Shown: in pieces, positions 1 to 8,901 of the stretch | Layout: every line of letters begins with the position of its first letter | Position numbering within the stretch: the stretch's first letter is position 1 | Source: Alphaproteobacteria bacterium | GTDB lineage: Bacteria > Pseudomonadota > Alphaproteobacteria > UBA9219 | NCBI GenBank assembly: GCA_013286365.1 | Contig: JABDFY010000014.1 | Span: 1 to 56,331, forward strand | Direction: 5' to 3' | DNA: 56,331 nucleotides | Notes under the pieces: model-generated | Databases searched by the model: none | The model's input: the letters and a program-made list of their open reading frames with translations, nothing else | Told to the model about the DNA's origin: nothing | Position numbers and translations under genes: made by a program

Positions 1-505
1 TGAGCAAACAATCAAAACCGGCCTCGTGACTTTCTTTAGCCGCACCAAGCAACGTCTATGGCAAAAAGGTGAAGCCTCGGGCCATGTCCTGCAAGTCCAG
101 GACATCAAGCGCGACTGCGATCAAGATACACTTCTCATAATGGCTGAGCCAGTTGGACCCACTTGTCATCTTGGCACGCAAAGCTGCTTCGGTGATGAGA
201 AAGCACCCGATTTAGCTATACTAGCTGATCTTGCTATGACCATTCGCGCGCGCCGCAAACAAGCGGAACCCACCAGCTATACCGCCAAATTATTTGCAGC
301 AGGCATCACACGTATTGCCCAGAAAGTCGGTGAGGAGGGCGTTGAAGTCGCGTTAGCTGCGACGACGATGAAAGATAAACTGCCCGAAGAAGCAGCTGAT
401 TTACTTTATCATCTGTTGGTACTGTTGGAGGCAAGCGACAAAGATATTGGGGACGTGATGAAAGTCTTGCGCGAAAGAGCGCTTACAAAAAACATTACTC
501 ATTAG
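1..505 (+). CDS. hisIE: Bifunctional phosphoribosyl-AMP cyclohydrolase / phosphoribosyl-ATP pyrophosphatase, 5' end outside window
   Basis: Catalyses two steps of histidine biosynthesis: hydrolysis of PR-ATP to PR-AMP (HisE part) and ring opening of PR-AMP (HisI part). The frame is open to the left edge, so the gene starts outside the window; the internal GTG at 26 is not its start. HisI signatures are visible: SRTKQRLWQKGEASGH, DCDQDTLL, and the metal-binding CHLGTQSCF. After a short linker the HisE domain follows with KVGEEGVEVALAA and EEAADLLYHLLVLLEA. The two domains are in one frame, the arrangement of enterobacterial HisIE; in most alphaproteobacteria hisI and hisE are separate genes. 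It converges with the TadG-like gene, leaving 26 bases between the stops. Confidence 0.95.
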   Translation, partial: EQTIKTGLVTFFSRTKQRLWQKGEASGHVLQVQDIKRDCDQDTLLIMAEPVGPTCHLGTQSCFGDEKAPDLAILADLAMTIRARRKQAEPTSYTAKLFAAGITRIAQKVGEEGVEVALAATTMKDKLPEEAADLLYHLLVLLEASDKDIGDVMKVLRERALTKNITH

Positions 506-531
506 CAGGTAGTGTATTCAAAAGATCCAGA

Positions 532-2157
532 TTATTTGCTGACCCGAAGATTTACGAGCGAGTCGGCAATTGAATTTAGGGCTGTATCGAAAGCATTCCA
601 ATCGCCTGGACCAAACCAGAAAGTATAGTTCTGCGCTGTGGCACAATTCTGCATGACGGGCATCAGGCCGCCGTAACTGTTATTAGCGCTGTACCCAAGC
701 ACATAGATATAAATATTGTTGGCGAGCATAGAATTACAAACCTGTTGGGCATTGTTCATAATATCATTCATCGCGGTTCCGGCATCTGTCGTGCCCAAGG
801 TGTTCTGCCATAGATAGCCATAATCACTATAAATGTTGTTATCGAGAACATTGTTAAATTCGGCGTAAGTTATGCCTTCGACCCATACGACAGCCTTGTT
901 CCACCCAGGCGTGCTATAGGCGAGCGGCAAGCCATTGGCGTTGGCAACGCCGCCCCAGAGGCCCTGCCAGCGTGGCGACAATGTATTCCAACCCCACTCC
1001 AGCCCCTGATCGGGTGACCAGTCGCCTTGAATGACATCGACGCTATTGATTGTATTCAAAACGTCTGTCTCGTTATTTGTCAGAGGTTGTATCGGTGGCG
1101 GGCACATGAAATTTGGGCCTTGGTTTTCGGTGTTCAATGGTGAGGCGTAATAGGGTGTATTGGGTACACCGCCAATGTTAAAAGTGCCGTACCAAAGATT
1201 AACGCCATAATCATTCAGAATGGCTGGGTTCATCAACCCATCTGTTTGTTGATTGGCATTATAAATGGTCGTCCAGTTCGTATAGTCATTGTATTCATAC
1301 GCTGGCGTTTGCGGCGAATTTGGCGGTTGATACTGCTTCAGGGCAAGTGAGGCCGGCGTATCGGGTGGATAAAAATCTTCCTCGAATAAGGTAGACGGAT
1401 TGGCAGCGCTCGGTGGATCGTCAATCAGGCCTTCGCCATTTGTCCGTGCCATGACACAACCACCCCAACCCGAATTGTTGCCAGGTGGCCCCCAACCTTC
1501 CGGATTAGCCGCCAATACATTGGCATCCGAGTTTGGATCCATCCAAGCCGTATTCCCAGTACCAATATTGACAGTTTGATTAAAGGGTACAACCGCGACA
1601 TAGAGATTGTCACTCACGCCGGCGGCAGTCGAAAACAATGTCTGTATGAAATTTAACAGACCGGCTTTAAAATCGGTCAAATCGTCACCATAGCTGACAT
1701 CTATAACGACAGTCACTTCGAGACCGGCAATCTGACGCGTCACTTGAGAGTTAGCGTTTACGGTGATTGTCGATATTCCAAGGACTTGCATAAAGGTCGT
1801 CGGCAACGTCGCCGTTGCTGTGAGAGTTATCAAAGTTGTCGTTGAGTTGGGCGTCGCGACAACGTTGGTAACGGTTGCGCCAAGATAATTATTGAAATTA
1901 ACATACAAATACTTATTCACTTCCGTTGTCAGATCAGCTGTGCTCACCGTAGAGCCGCCCGCTAGGCCGGCGGCATCAAGCGAAAATTGTAGTTTTGATT
2001 GCACAAGCTGCATCCGGGCGACATCAATGGCCAAGCCAACCATGGATGTCGCAATGACCATGCTCCCTGCTAAGAGCGGCAAAGTCATACCCGATTCCAC
2101 GCGAATAAATTTGCGGATCAGACGAAACAGGTGCCAAACAAAAGAGCCGTGTTTCAT
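532..2157 (-). CDS. TadG-like pilus assembly protein with degenerate von Willebrand A region
   Basis: A 541-residue protein whose N-terminus matches the TadE/G pseudopilin-like class: a basic start, the ESGMTLPLLAG processing-like motif near residue 21, and one long hydrophobic helix through about residue 48, then conserved DVARMQLVQSKLQFSLDAAGLAG. Residues from about 148 resemble a von Willebrand A fold (VTVVIDVSYGDDL), but only part of the DxSxS metal site is present. The rest is Asn, Tyr and Pro rich and presumably lies in the periplasm. It is the last gene of a three-gene set with two TadE-like genes just upstream. In known systems such minor pseudopilins serve Flp/Tad pilus assembly; no Tad ATPase or secretin gene is in the window. 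Confidence 0.8.
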   Translation of the reverse strand: MKHGSFVWHLFRLIRKFIRVESGMTLPLLAGSMVIATSMVGLAIDVARMQLVQSKLQFSLDAAGLAGGSTVSTADLTTEVNKYLYVNFNNYLGATVTNVVATPNSTTTLITLTATATLPTTFMQVLGISTITVNANSQVTRQIAGLEVTVVIDVSYGDDLTDFKAGLLNFIQTLFSTAAGVSDNLYVAVVPFNQTVNIGTGNTAWMDPNSDANVLAANPEGWGPPGNNSGWGGCVMARTNGEGLIDDPPSAANPSTLFEEDFYPPDTPASLALKQYQPPNSPQTPAYEYNDYTNWTTIYNANQQTDGLMNPAILNDYGVNLWYGTFNIGGVPNTPYYASPLNTENQGPNFMCPPPIQPLTNNETDVLNTINSVDVIQGDWSPDQGLEWGWNTLSPRWQGLWGGVANANGLPLAYSTPGWNKAVVWVEGITYAEFNNVLDNNIYSDYGYLWQNTLGTTDAGTAMNDIMNNAQQVCNSMLANNIYIYVLGYSANNSYGGLMPVMQNCATAQNYTFWFGPGDWNAFDTALNSIADSLVNLRVSK

Positions 2158-2167
2158 ATATTTCTCG

Positions 2168-2776
2168 TTATGTCGGCGGCTGTATGAGTAAGCTCAACCG
2201 CGGTTTGTAGACAGCTAACCGGTATATATTAGTTGGTGGAAAAATAGTATCGTTCATGAACAGAGGTGAAAAGCTGTAATATACTTCTGAAATTATGACA
2301 TTGTCGTTGTCGTTCAACGTTAAACCACTCGGTAATGTAGCCGGCGATCCATTGGCGCAAACCGGCGATCCATTGGCTGTTCCGAATTGACTGGTCTTGA
2401 GAAGTGTGCCGCCACCGGAGTATTGCCAGCAGATCGTTGGTGAGCCACCGGGCGGCTGATAAATTGACGTGATAATGATAACGCCGTTTGAACTGAACTG
2501 GAACGGCAGCATCAACTGAGAGGCAGCGAGAACAATGTCGTTTAAATTTGAAAGTGAAATCGCCTGGTATTGTGTAACGATGTCTGTAACCGAATACGCA
2601 ATTCTGTCGGTCTTTTCGCTTTTAAGCATGTAAAATGTACCATCACATAGGCCAAGAAGGAATATAACCCAAATCGGTAATGTTAAGGCAAACTCCATGG
2701 CCGCGATACCGCGTTGCGAACGAAGCAGATGCCGTATAAATTTTCGGCGCAAGAAGAAATTAATCATATGGTTCAT
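2168..2776 (-). CDS. TadE-like minor pseudopilin
   Basis: About 200 residues. The N-terminal segment has SQRGIAAMEFALTLPIW, the TadE pattern of a small residue and a Glu five positions into the hydrophobic helix, followed by one transmembrane segment (about residues 25-50). The remainder is a polar, presumably periplasmic, beta-rich domain with several Gly/Ser/Pro stretches. The frame is open from a TTG at 2788, but the ATGs at 2776 or 2767 are likelier starts; they overlap the end of the upstream TadE gene by 17 or 8 bases, which suggests translational coupling. TadG-like 532-2157 follows after 10 bases. Function inferred from family and neighbours. Confidence 0.75.
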   Translation of the reverse strand: MNHMINFFLRRKFIRHLLRSQRGIAAMEFALTLPIWVIFLLGLCDGTFYMLKSEKTDRIAYSVTDIVTQYQAISLSNLNDIVLAASQLMLPFQFSSNGVIIITSIYQPPGGSPTICWQYSGGGTLLKTSQFGTANGSPVCANGSPATLPSGLTLNDNDNVIISEVYYSFSPLFMNDTIFPPTNIYRLAVYKPRLSLLIQPPT

Positions 2777-3281
2777 TGCGCACCACAATTTGTGAAGTTA
2801 AATTTACTTGCCAGGTATGCGTTATGGAATTCCACGTGCCAATGATTTCACCCAGCATGGGGGTGAATAATTTCCAGGGATAATTTACGGTATAGACGAC
2901 AATCTGTGAAGCCGAGCCAAAACCGCTTATACCCTGCCCGGCCTGGTTGATGGCATTAAAACTGTTGTAAGATTCTGCCGACGTCGTCACTTGCGTGACG
3001 TCAATCATACTGCCATAGCTTTGCAGTTCGTTATCAAGTAGCGATGTAACGAGTTGCGCCTGAGTTTCGCCAGCAACCGCGTAACCGCTTTTAGCTAGAC
3101 GTGAGGCATTGAAGGCAGCATTTTCAAGAAGTTGTTGCGCTGTGAAAAGTAGAGAGAGTTCGACGAGGCCAATTAAAATAAGAAAGAAGACAGGTGCGAG
3201 CAACGCCACCTCAACGGCGGTCGAGCCTTGTATGGATTTGTCGCGACGCAACATATTCCGCGTCAATGAAAACAGCGGCAT
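2760..3281 (-). CDS. TadE-like minor pseudopilin
   Basis: A 173-residue protein with the class-defining N-terminus: QGSTAVEVALLAPVFFLILI, with the Glu inside the start of the hydrophobic helix, then a C-terminal domain of about 120 residues outside the membrane. It is the first gene of the TadE-TadE-TadG set. A good Shine-Dalgarno (GGGAGAA) precedes the ATG at 3281. Known TadE/F proteins are minor pilins processed by a prepilin peptidase and needed for Flp pilus biogenesis; that role here is inferred. Confidence 0.8.
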   Translation of the reverse strand: MPLFSLTRNMLRRDKSIQGSTAVEVALLAPVFFLILIGLVELSLLFTAQQLLENAAFNASRLAKSGYAVAGETQAQLVTSLLDNELQSYGSMIDVTQVTTSAESYNSFNAINQAGQGISGFGSASQIVVYTVNYPWKLFTPMLGEIIGTWNSITHTWQVNLTSQIVVRNEPYD

Positions 3282-3774
3282 AACTTAGTTCTCCCTACCA
3301 ACCTTCGATTATGTCACTGCCAGTTTTATGCAAGATGAAGTTTGTCGTGGATTTTAGGCAAGTTGAGGTGGTTCGGAATTAGGTCTGTTTTTGATGGGTT
3401 CCAAAAGAACCCTAGATAGAAGGGGGTTCGGGTTGAAAGGAGCAGGGCTGTCTCTAAATTTGAACTAATTTGCCAATGGGTTAACGGCTATCAAGACAAC
3501 TAATTAACGACCAGCCAAAAACAGGTTCCTTGACTTTCAGCCATAAAACTGCTCCTTTCCCGGCAAGAGTTTGACTGTGGCTCTTCAGGAGCAAGAGATC
3601 GCCGAAGGTTTGTGTCGGCGGTTAGTATCGAAGGATACCATTAAACAATCCCACCCACCTGGTTGTTTTCTCTGGCGTTTACAAGAGTGACCGGACTGTT
3701 TCCCGGACAAGAGAACTCGGCTTTCGGCCATGATGGCTGAAGGCCAATGACCAACGAAGATAAAGGAAATAACT
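3282..3774. other. Long intergenic region with structured csp leader
   Basis: 493 bases separate the tad genes from the cold-shock gene. A hairpin GGGTTC-CAAAA-GAACCC lies at 3396-3412 without a T-run. The part next to the csp gene has several short inverted repeats, the strongest being an 11-bp G-T-containing stem at 3719-3745, 29 bases before the ATG. Long structured leaders are typical of cspA-type mRNAs, where they act as temperature-sensitive control elements; I infer the same here. No convincing coding sequence is seen. Confidence 0.5.
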
Positions 3775-3981
3775 ATGGCTACTGGAATTGTTAAATGGTT
3801 CAACCCCGCCAAGGGATATGGTTTTGTGCAACCGGAAGCCGGCGGCAGTGATGTGTTTGTTCACATCAGCGCTGTTGAGCAAGCGGGCCTCGGCACGTTG
3901 AATGAAGGCGAAAAAGTCAGCTATGAACTTGCTACTAACAAAGGCAAGACATCGGCTGTCAATCTGAAGAGAGTCGCCTAA
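3775..3981 (+). CDS. Cold-shock protein, CspA family
   Basis: A 68-residue single cold-shock domain, the usual full length. It binds single-stranded RNA/DNA and acts as an RNA chaperone in the cytoplasm. RNP1 (KGYGFVQP) and RNP2 (VFVHIS) are both present, and the start MATGIVKWFN is canonical. An AAAGGAAA Shine-Dalgarno lies about 8 bases upstream of the ATG. A strong intrinsic terminator follows at once, so it is probably monocistronic. The next gene is a DEAD-box RNA helicase, another typical cold-shock function. Confidence 0.95.
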   Translation: MATGIVKWFNPAKGYGFVQPEAGGSDVFVHISAVEQAGLGTLNEGEKVSYELATNKGKTSAVNLKRVA

Positions 3982-4000
3982 GCGGTTCTGAAGACTAAGC

Positions 4001-4034
4001 AACGCCGTGCCGGTTTCGTCCGGCGCGGCGTTTT
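4001..4034 (+). terminator. Intrinsic terminator of the csp gene
   Basis: A 13-bp stem (AACGCCGTGCCGG paired with CCGGCGCGGCGTT, one G-T pair) closes a TTTCGT loop and is followed by TTTT, 19 bases after the csp stop codon. Confidence 0.9.
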
Positions 4035-4257
4035 GCTTAAAGAAATTTCAACGCAGCTGATTTCTTGGCTGTAACCGTGGTCTGCCTGTGGTGCAACCAC
4101 TTTATGTCGGGCGATGGCTCGTACATTTTCGATCCAACCACCGCGCTCCTCGCACTCATCTAAGCTTGTGCACATGGCGCGATGCTATGTGTTTGCTTCG
4201 CGCACAAACTCGCGATGGCGCTATCGCGTCTCTTGACGCATTTTAAGGATTACAATC

Positions 4258-5487
4258 ATGGACGACTTTACTGGCTTCGGTTTACCCGAGGCACTCATGC
4301 AGTCACTCAACCGGCTGCATTTTACGACACCAACACCCATACAAGTAAAAGCAATACCACCGGCACTTCAGGGGCGTGACATTTTGGGTTCTGCCCAAAC
4401 CGGCACCGGTAAGACCGCTGCGTTTGGAATTCCACTGGCTACGCGTCTTATGAATGTACCGACCAGCGCGGCGATTGTGCTAACGCCGACACGTGAACTA
4501 GCAACGCAAGTCATGCAACAACTAGTAGCTTTGTTGGGTGGATCCCAAAGTCCGATTAAGGCGGCTCTACTCATTGGTGGCGATTCCATGGGTAAACAGT
4601 TGGGTCAGTTACGAATGAAGCCACGGCTAATTGTTGGCACGCCAGGTCGTATCAACGACCATCTTGTGCGCCGCACTTTGAATTTGAGCATGACGGATTT
4701 TCTGGTGCTGGATGAAACTGATCGGATGCTCGATATGGGATTTGGCGTGCAATTAGAAAAAATTGTCAAACATTTACCAACCAATCGGCAGACTTTAATG
4801 TTTTCGGCCACTTTGCCTGGCAACATCGTAAAGCTATCAGAAAAGTACCTTCGCCAACCGGAGCGTATTGCAGCCGGATCCACGATTGCAGCAGCTCCTA
4901 AGATTAAGCAGGAAATCATTCATACAGAAGAGGGTAACAAATACACCCAGCTCTTGGCGCTTCTGCATGAACGGGCGGGCTCAATCCTCGTTTTTGTTAA
5001 AACTAAACATGGTGCAGATCGGTTAGCACAAAGGTTGGTTAAGCAAAATCATAGTGCCGACGCAATCCATGGCGACTTACGTCAACGTCAGCGTGATCGC
5101 GTTATTCAAAACTTTCGCGATAAACGGCATCGTATCATGGTGGCAACGGATGTTGCCGCCCGCGGTCTGGATATCCCCCATATCGAGCACGTAATTAATT
5201 ATGATCTTCCGCAATGCCCAGAAGATTATATCCATCGTATTGGTCGTACCGCACGTGCTGGTGCTGAAGGATCTGCAGTATGTCTGATATCACCCGCTGA
5301 CCATATCAAATGGCGTGCCATTCATAAACTGATGAATCCGCATGAAGCTGGAGCCGTTCTGCCACAACGAGCACAGAAGGGACGTCATTGGCATGGTCAC
5401 AAGCATGGACAAAGGCAAGATCAGCCACGTGCCGGGGGCAAACCATTTCATCGACGCAACAACTTTAAAAAAGCTTCGGGGCAATAG
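4258..5487 (+). CDS. DEAD-box ATP-dependent RNA helicase, RhlE-like
   Basis: A 409-residue helicase that unwinds RNA duplexes, probably in ribosome assembly or mRNA turnover. Motifs in order: Q motif (FTTPTPIQ), motif I (AQTGTGKT), Ia (PTRELATQ), TPGR, motif II, motif III (SAT), motif V (VATDVAARGLDIP) and motif VI (HRIGRTARAG). Motif II reads DETD instead of DEAD, within VLDETDRMLDMGF; the metal- and ATP-contacting acidic residues are kept. The C-terminal 50 residues are basic and His/Gln/Gly rich, like RhlE tails that add RNA affinity. It lies next to the cold-shock gene, which fits a low-temperature role, but it has its own upstream region. Confidence 0.93.
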   Translation: MDDFTGFGLPEALMQSLNRLHFTTPTPIQVKAIPPALQGRDILGSAQTGTGKTAAFGIPLATRLMNVPTSAAIVLTPTRELATQVMQQLVALLGGSQSPIKAALLIGGDSMGKQLGQLRMKPRLIVGTPGRINDHLVRRTLNLSMTDFLVLDETDRMLDMGFGVQLEKIVKHLPTNRQTLMFSATLPGNIVKLSEKYLRQPERIAAGSTIAAAPKIKQEIIHTEEGNKYTQLLALLHERAGSILVFVKTKHGADRLAQRLVKQNHSADAIHGDLRQRQRDRVIQNFRDKRHRIMVATDVAARGLDIPHIEHVINYDLPQCPEDYIHRIGRTARAGAEGSAVCLISPADHIKWRAIHKLMNPHEAGAVLPQRAQKGRHWHGHKHGQRQDQPRAGGKPFHRRNNFKKASGQ

Positions 5488-5517
5488 AAGGAGCTTACAA
5501 AACCGTTCGGCTTCGCT

Positions 5518-6351
5518 ATGATCAAGGCCATGGACACAGCATCGCCATCACGTGGAATTGCGCTCGATCAGATTTGGCCGCAATTACAAAAGGAAGCAAC
5601 TAAAGCGCAGTCGCGTGAGCCGGCACTCGCCAATTTTCTCAAAACGGCCGTCATAAGCCGTGTCAGCTTCATCGATGCACTTAGCTATGTGTTGGCTGAA
5701 AAGTTGGCCGTACAGGAATTAAGTGCAAGGCAAATCCGAGACATTTTTACGGGTAACCTTCCGGCTGAGCCGAAGATTGAGTTAGCTGCTCTTCGCGATT
5801 TGGCAGCTATCGTCGATCGTGACCCAGCAGCTGGCGAGCTTATCGCGCCCTTTTTGTTCTTTAAGGGGTTTCACGCTTTGCAAACCTACCGCTTTGCACA
5901 TTGGTTATGGCATAAAAATAGAAGATATCTGGCCCTCTATTTGCAAAATAGAATTTCGGACTTGTTTGCAGTCGATATTCACCCTGCGGCAAAAATAGGG
6001 TCTGGCATCATGATGGACCATGCCACTGGCGTTGTCATTGGCGAGACGGCTGTCATCGAAGATAATGTATCGATCCTGCATAATGTGACACTCGGAGGTA
6101 CGGGCAAACAGTCGGGTGATCGACATCCCAAAATACGTACCGGTGTGATGATCGGCGCTGGCGCCAAGATACTTGGTAATATCGAGATTGGCGCGGGGGC
6201 AAGGATTGCAGCCGGTAGCGTGGTCCTAGAAGCTGTGCCAGCTGGTGTTACGGTTGCCGGTGTGCCTGCGCGGGTGATTGGCGCAGCCGGTTGCGCCCGG
6301 CCCGCTGAAGAAATGGATCAAATGCTTGAAGGCGCCACAATTTCCAAATAA
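5518..6351 (+). CDS. cysE: Serine O-acetyltransferase
   Basis: A 277-residue enzyme that makes O-acetylserine from serine and acetyl-CoA, the first step of cysteine synthesis. The N-terminal alpha-helical SATase domain (about residues 15-120) is followed by left-handed beta-helix hexapeptide repeats from about residue 155: DHATGVVIGETAVIED, HNVTLGGTGK, DRHPKIRTGVMIGAGAKILGN. The catalytic His region (MMDHATG) and the acetyl-CoA loop (GGTGK) are visible. Length is that of the family. The start could be the ATG at 5518 or the in-frame ATG four codons on. Its last 34 bases overlap the convergent bioC gene. Confidence 0.95.
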   Translation: MIKAMDTASPSRGIALDQIWPQLQKEATKAQSREPALANFLKTAVISRVSFIDALSYVLAEKLAVQELSARQIRDIFTGNLPAEPKIELAALRDLAAIVDRDPAAGELIAPFLFFKGFHALQTYRFAHWLWHKNRRYLALYLQNRISDLFAVDIHPAAKIGSGIMMDHATGVVIGETAVIEDNVSILHNVTLGGTGKQSGDRHPKIRTGVMIGAGAKILGNIEIGAGARIAAGSVVLEAVPAGVTVAGVPARVIGAAGCARPAEEMDQMLEGATISK

Positions 6352-7064
6352 AGCACGCGGTAACTAACCGTGAATGGTTTTGGCGCCTCGCGTAGCAATT
6401 GACGCATTGCAGCTGGATTGAGCGATCGATAACCCGCTTGTGGCATAGCCGCTCCAGTAATTTTCAACCGCTGTAGAAAGTCATGGGCAGAAGAGTAAGC
6501 GATGTTGATTATCTCAGATGAGCTTTGACAATCGACATGATCAGCAAAGTCCGCCCGTGGCATCGGCCAAAGTCCATCTTTTACGCTTGCTTGCTTGCAG
6601 AGCTCGCGCCACTCTTGAAAACTACCTTCCGTCAATAGCGATACCTGAATACGACCCTTGGGTTTAAGCCATTTCCGCCAACGTAAAAGTTCTGCATATG
6701 GATTGGGTATCCAGTGCAACATCATGCTGGAAAGTACCAAATCAAAGGTGCTGCCAAAGTTTATTTCCGTGATATCGCTCACGATCGTTTGCAAACACGG
6801 AGCTTTGACCTTTGTTTGTCGCACCATGGCATAAGCGTGATCCAGGGCGGTGATCTTAGCCTTTGGCCAAAGCTTATGTGCAGCTATTGAAACAAAGCCA
6901 GTGCCGCAACCTATATCAAGGATAGTGGTTGGCGATGGGACCGATATTGCTGCACGCCTTAGGAGAAGTTGGGCGACACGCGACTGGACCGAAGCGGCTT
7001 CATCGTAGACTGGAGCAGCTCGATTAAAATACTTCGCTATGGTTTGGGCAGACGACATTGTCAT
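6318..7064 (-). CDS. bioC: Malonyl-ACP O-methyltransferase
   Basis: A 248-residue SAM-dependent methyltransferase. The SAM-binding motif I, ILDIGCGTGFVSIA, is at about residues 45-58, with LDHAYAM and LVLSSMMLHWIP following in the usual order. BioC methylates the free carboxyl of malonyl-ACP so that fatty-acid synthesis can build the pimeloyl chain of biotin. It is the last gene of panB-bioF-bioH-bioC; its ATG overlaps the stop of the hydrolase gene as ATGA (7061-7064). Identity rests on the methyltransferase motifs and strongly on the operon. Confidence 0.9.
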   Translation of the reverse strand: MTMSSAQTIAKYFNRAAPVYDEAASVQSRVAQLLLRRAAISVPSPTTILDIGCGTGFVSIAAHKLWPKAKITALDHAYAMVRQTKVKAPCLQTIVSDITEINFGSTFDLVLSSMMLHWIPNPYAELLRWRKWLKPKGRIQVSLLTEGSFQEWRELCKQASVKDGLWPMPRADFADHVDCQSSSEIINIAYSSAHDFLQRLKITGAAMPQAGYRSLNPAAMRQLLREAPKPFTVSYRVLYLEIVAPSSI

Positions 7065-7711
7065 GGCGATGTAAAATGTTCATCCAAATAATTAATCATC
7101 TTGGTTGCGCACCATTCTGGGTAACTTAAAGGTAAAACATGTCCGCCATCGCTATGCCAGATTAGTTGTGTCCGTCTCATGTTGCCAAGTTCCTCGCTGA
7201 GTGCGGCGGGGACAAGAGGATCGTTTTTGCTGGCCAAGACAAGTCCTGGGCCCTTAAACGCTGAGAGCGTATCGCTGACATCGCACACGCGCAATTCATC
7301 AATACCTTCACTAAGTTTGATAACGTCAAGGTTGGTTATTGGCCATGACGTCCCGATAAATTTATAAAAATCATGCAATGTGCTGGCTGCATCGGATTGT
7401 AATCGCTTCCTCATTCCACGTAATTCAATTTCCGAACTACAGCCGCTTTTGTCACCCTGGTTCACAAAGCGGGGAAAACTGTTTATTGAAATCCAGCCCG
7501 CCCAATTTTTATTTTTTGACAAGCCATGTGCGAAACCTAAGGAATGGCCAATTAATATGCTGGATGTTGCTGACAAGGACTTGATATTCAGTGTTGGATT
7601 GCCAAAGAAGCCCAGATCAACTAAGTGGCATCGATGGGGCATCAAATGATTGCAAAGTCCGCGCCAGATGCCAGCGTCAAACCCCCAGCCATGAATAAAG
7701 ACAAGTTCCAT
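7061..7711 (-). CDS. bioH: Pimeloyl-ACP methyl ester carboxylesterase (BioH-like alpha/beta hydrolase)
   Basis: A 216-residue alpha/beta hydrolase, somewhat shorter than E. coli BioH. The nucleophile elbow GHSLG (about residues 55-59), the acid in SKNDPLVP and the catalytic His in DGGHVLPL are all visible, and the N-terminus starts with FIHGWGFDAGIW. BioH removes the methyl group from pimeloyl-ACP methyl ester, ending the BioC disguise. It sits between bioF (the stop codon shares one base with this ATG) and bioC (ATGA overlap), the expected partners. Other hydrolases (BioG, BioJ, BioK) can fill this slot, so the exact subfamily is less sure than the role. Confidence 0.85.
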   Translation of the reverse strand: MELVFIHGWGFDAGIWRGLCNHLMPHRCHLVDLGFFGNPTLNIKSLSATSSILIGHSLGFAHGLSKNKNWAGWISINSFPRFVNQGDKSGCSSEIELRGMRKRLQSDAASTLHDFYKFIGTSWPITNLDVIKLSEGIDELRVCDVSDTLSAFKGPGLVLASKNDPLVPAALSEELGNMRRTQLIWHSDGGHVLPLSYPEWCATKMINYLDEHFTSP

Positions 7712-8901
7712 TAGGCGGCTTTTAATAGCTGTTCGGCCTGTTGTGCCATCACCATGATGAGATGATCTATATCCGATGCTTTGTGCGCGGCGCTGAGGGA
7801 TAGTCTCAGTCGGCTCGTACCCCTCGGCACTGTCGGTGGGCGAATGGCTGGTACAAAAAGTCCCTGCTCTCTTAATGCTTCAGTTAGCGATGTCGCGGCT
7901 TGCTCGGTTCCCAAGATAATGGGGATGATCTGAGTGGCGCTTAAACCAACATCCCATCCCTGATGGCGTAGAGCCGCACGCAACCGCTCACTTTGCTGCT
8001 GCACATGGGCACGTTCGTTCTGCAATCGCGGTAAGAGTTCGAGTGCAGCACCGATGGCGCCAAGTACCGGTGGAGGTAGAGCCGTTGTGTAGATCAAGCC
8101 ACCGCAGCGTTGGATTAGATAGTCTCGAAGTATTGTGCTGCACGCTATATAGGCACCAAAACTGCCAAGTGCCTTGCCAAATGTACCCATGACAATATCG
8201 ATTTGATTTTTATATTCTGCTGTCAATCCAAAACCATCGGGACCAAAGAGGCCGGTCGCATGAGCTTCATCGATATAAAGCATTGCCTGGTAATTATCTG
8301 CAAGCGTTACCAAGGCTTGAAGATCAGCGCAGTCACCATCCATACCAAATACACTTTCGCTTACGATAATGCAGTGCGTTTTTTTCTCACGCTGAAGTTG
8401 CAATAGATCATTTAGATGGTCGTAGTCATTATGCTGAAATCGGACCAAGCGTGCATCGCTCAGTAAAATGCCTTGTAAAAGTGAATTATGACAAAGTCGA
8501 TCAGCAAGAATAGTCACTGGCTTTCCAATGACGTTTGTATCTCCCAACGCCGCCATAACAGTGAGATTGGCCTGATAGCCACTACTAAAAACCAGGGCGG
8601 CTTCACTGCCCTTGCCTTCTGCCAATCGCGTTTCGATTTCCTTATAGGCAGGTGCATTACCGGTGATTAAGCGTGATGCCGTAGACCCCGTGCCGTACTT
8701 CGCCACAAAATCTTGTGCCCGGGCAATCAGGTGGGGGTGTTTGCTGAGGCCAAGATAGTCATTGCTGGCAAAACTAATAAGTTCTCGGCCATCCTGTATG
8801 ATGGATCCGTCACTAAGATTTTGTGTATCTTGTAATGTACGTAACTGTTGCGCCTCTCGACGTTGCTCGCAGAAACGTTTGTAGGCGCTGTGCGGAATCA
8901 T
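7711..8901 (-). CDS. bioF: 8-amino-7-oxononanoate synthase
   Basis: A 396-residue PLP enzyme that condenses pimeloyl-ACP with alanine to give KAPA, the first committed step of the biotin ring pathway. Conserved features include [14 protein letters not shown], the glycine-rich [23 protein letters not shown], and the PLP lysine in [13 protein letters not shown]. The frame is open to a codon at 8916, but the ATG at 8901 overlaps the panB stop as ATGA and gives the normal start [10 protein letters not shown], so I choose it. It is the second gene of the panB-bio operon. Confidence 0.96.
   Translation of the reverse strand: MIPHSAYKRFCEQRREAQQLRTLQDTQNLSDGSIIQDGRELISFASNDYLGLSKHPHLIARAQDFVAKYGTGSTASRLITGNAPAYKEIETRLAEGKGSEAALVFSSGYQANLTVMAALGDTNVIGKPVTILADRLCHNSLLQGILLSDARLVRFQHNDYDHLNDLLQLQREKKTHCIIVSESVFGMDGDCADLQALVTLADNYQAMLYIDEAHATGLFGPDGFGLTAEYKNQIDIVMGTFGKALGSFGAYIACSTILRDYLIQRCGGLIYTTALPPPVLGAIGAALELLPRLQNERAHVQQQSERLRAALRHQGWDVGLSATQIIPIILGTEQAATSLTEALREQGLFVPAIRPPTVPRGTSRLRLSLSAAHKASDIDHLIMVMAQQAEQLLKAA

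Noticed and set aside
4182..4379. 65-aa frame before and across the helicase start
   Set aside because: Overlaps the helicase N-terminus in another frame; the sequence has no family features.
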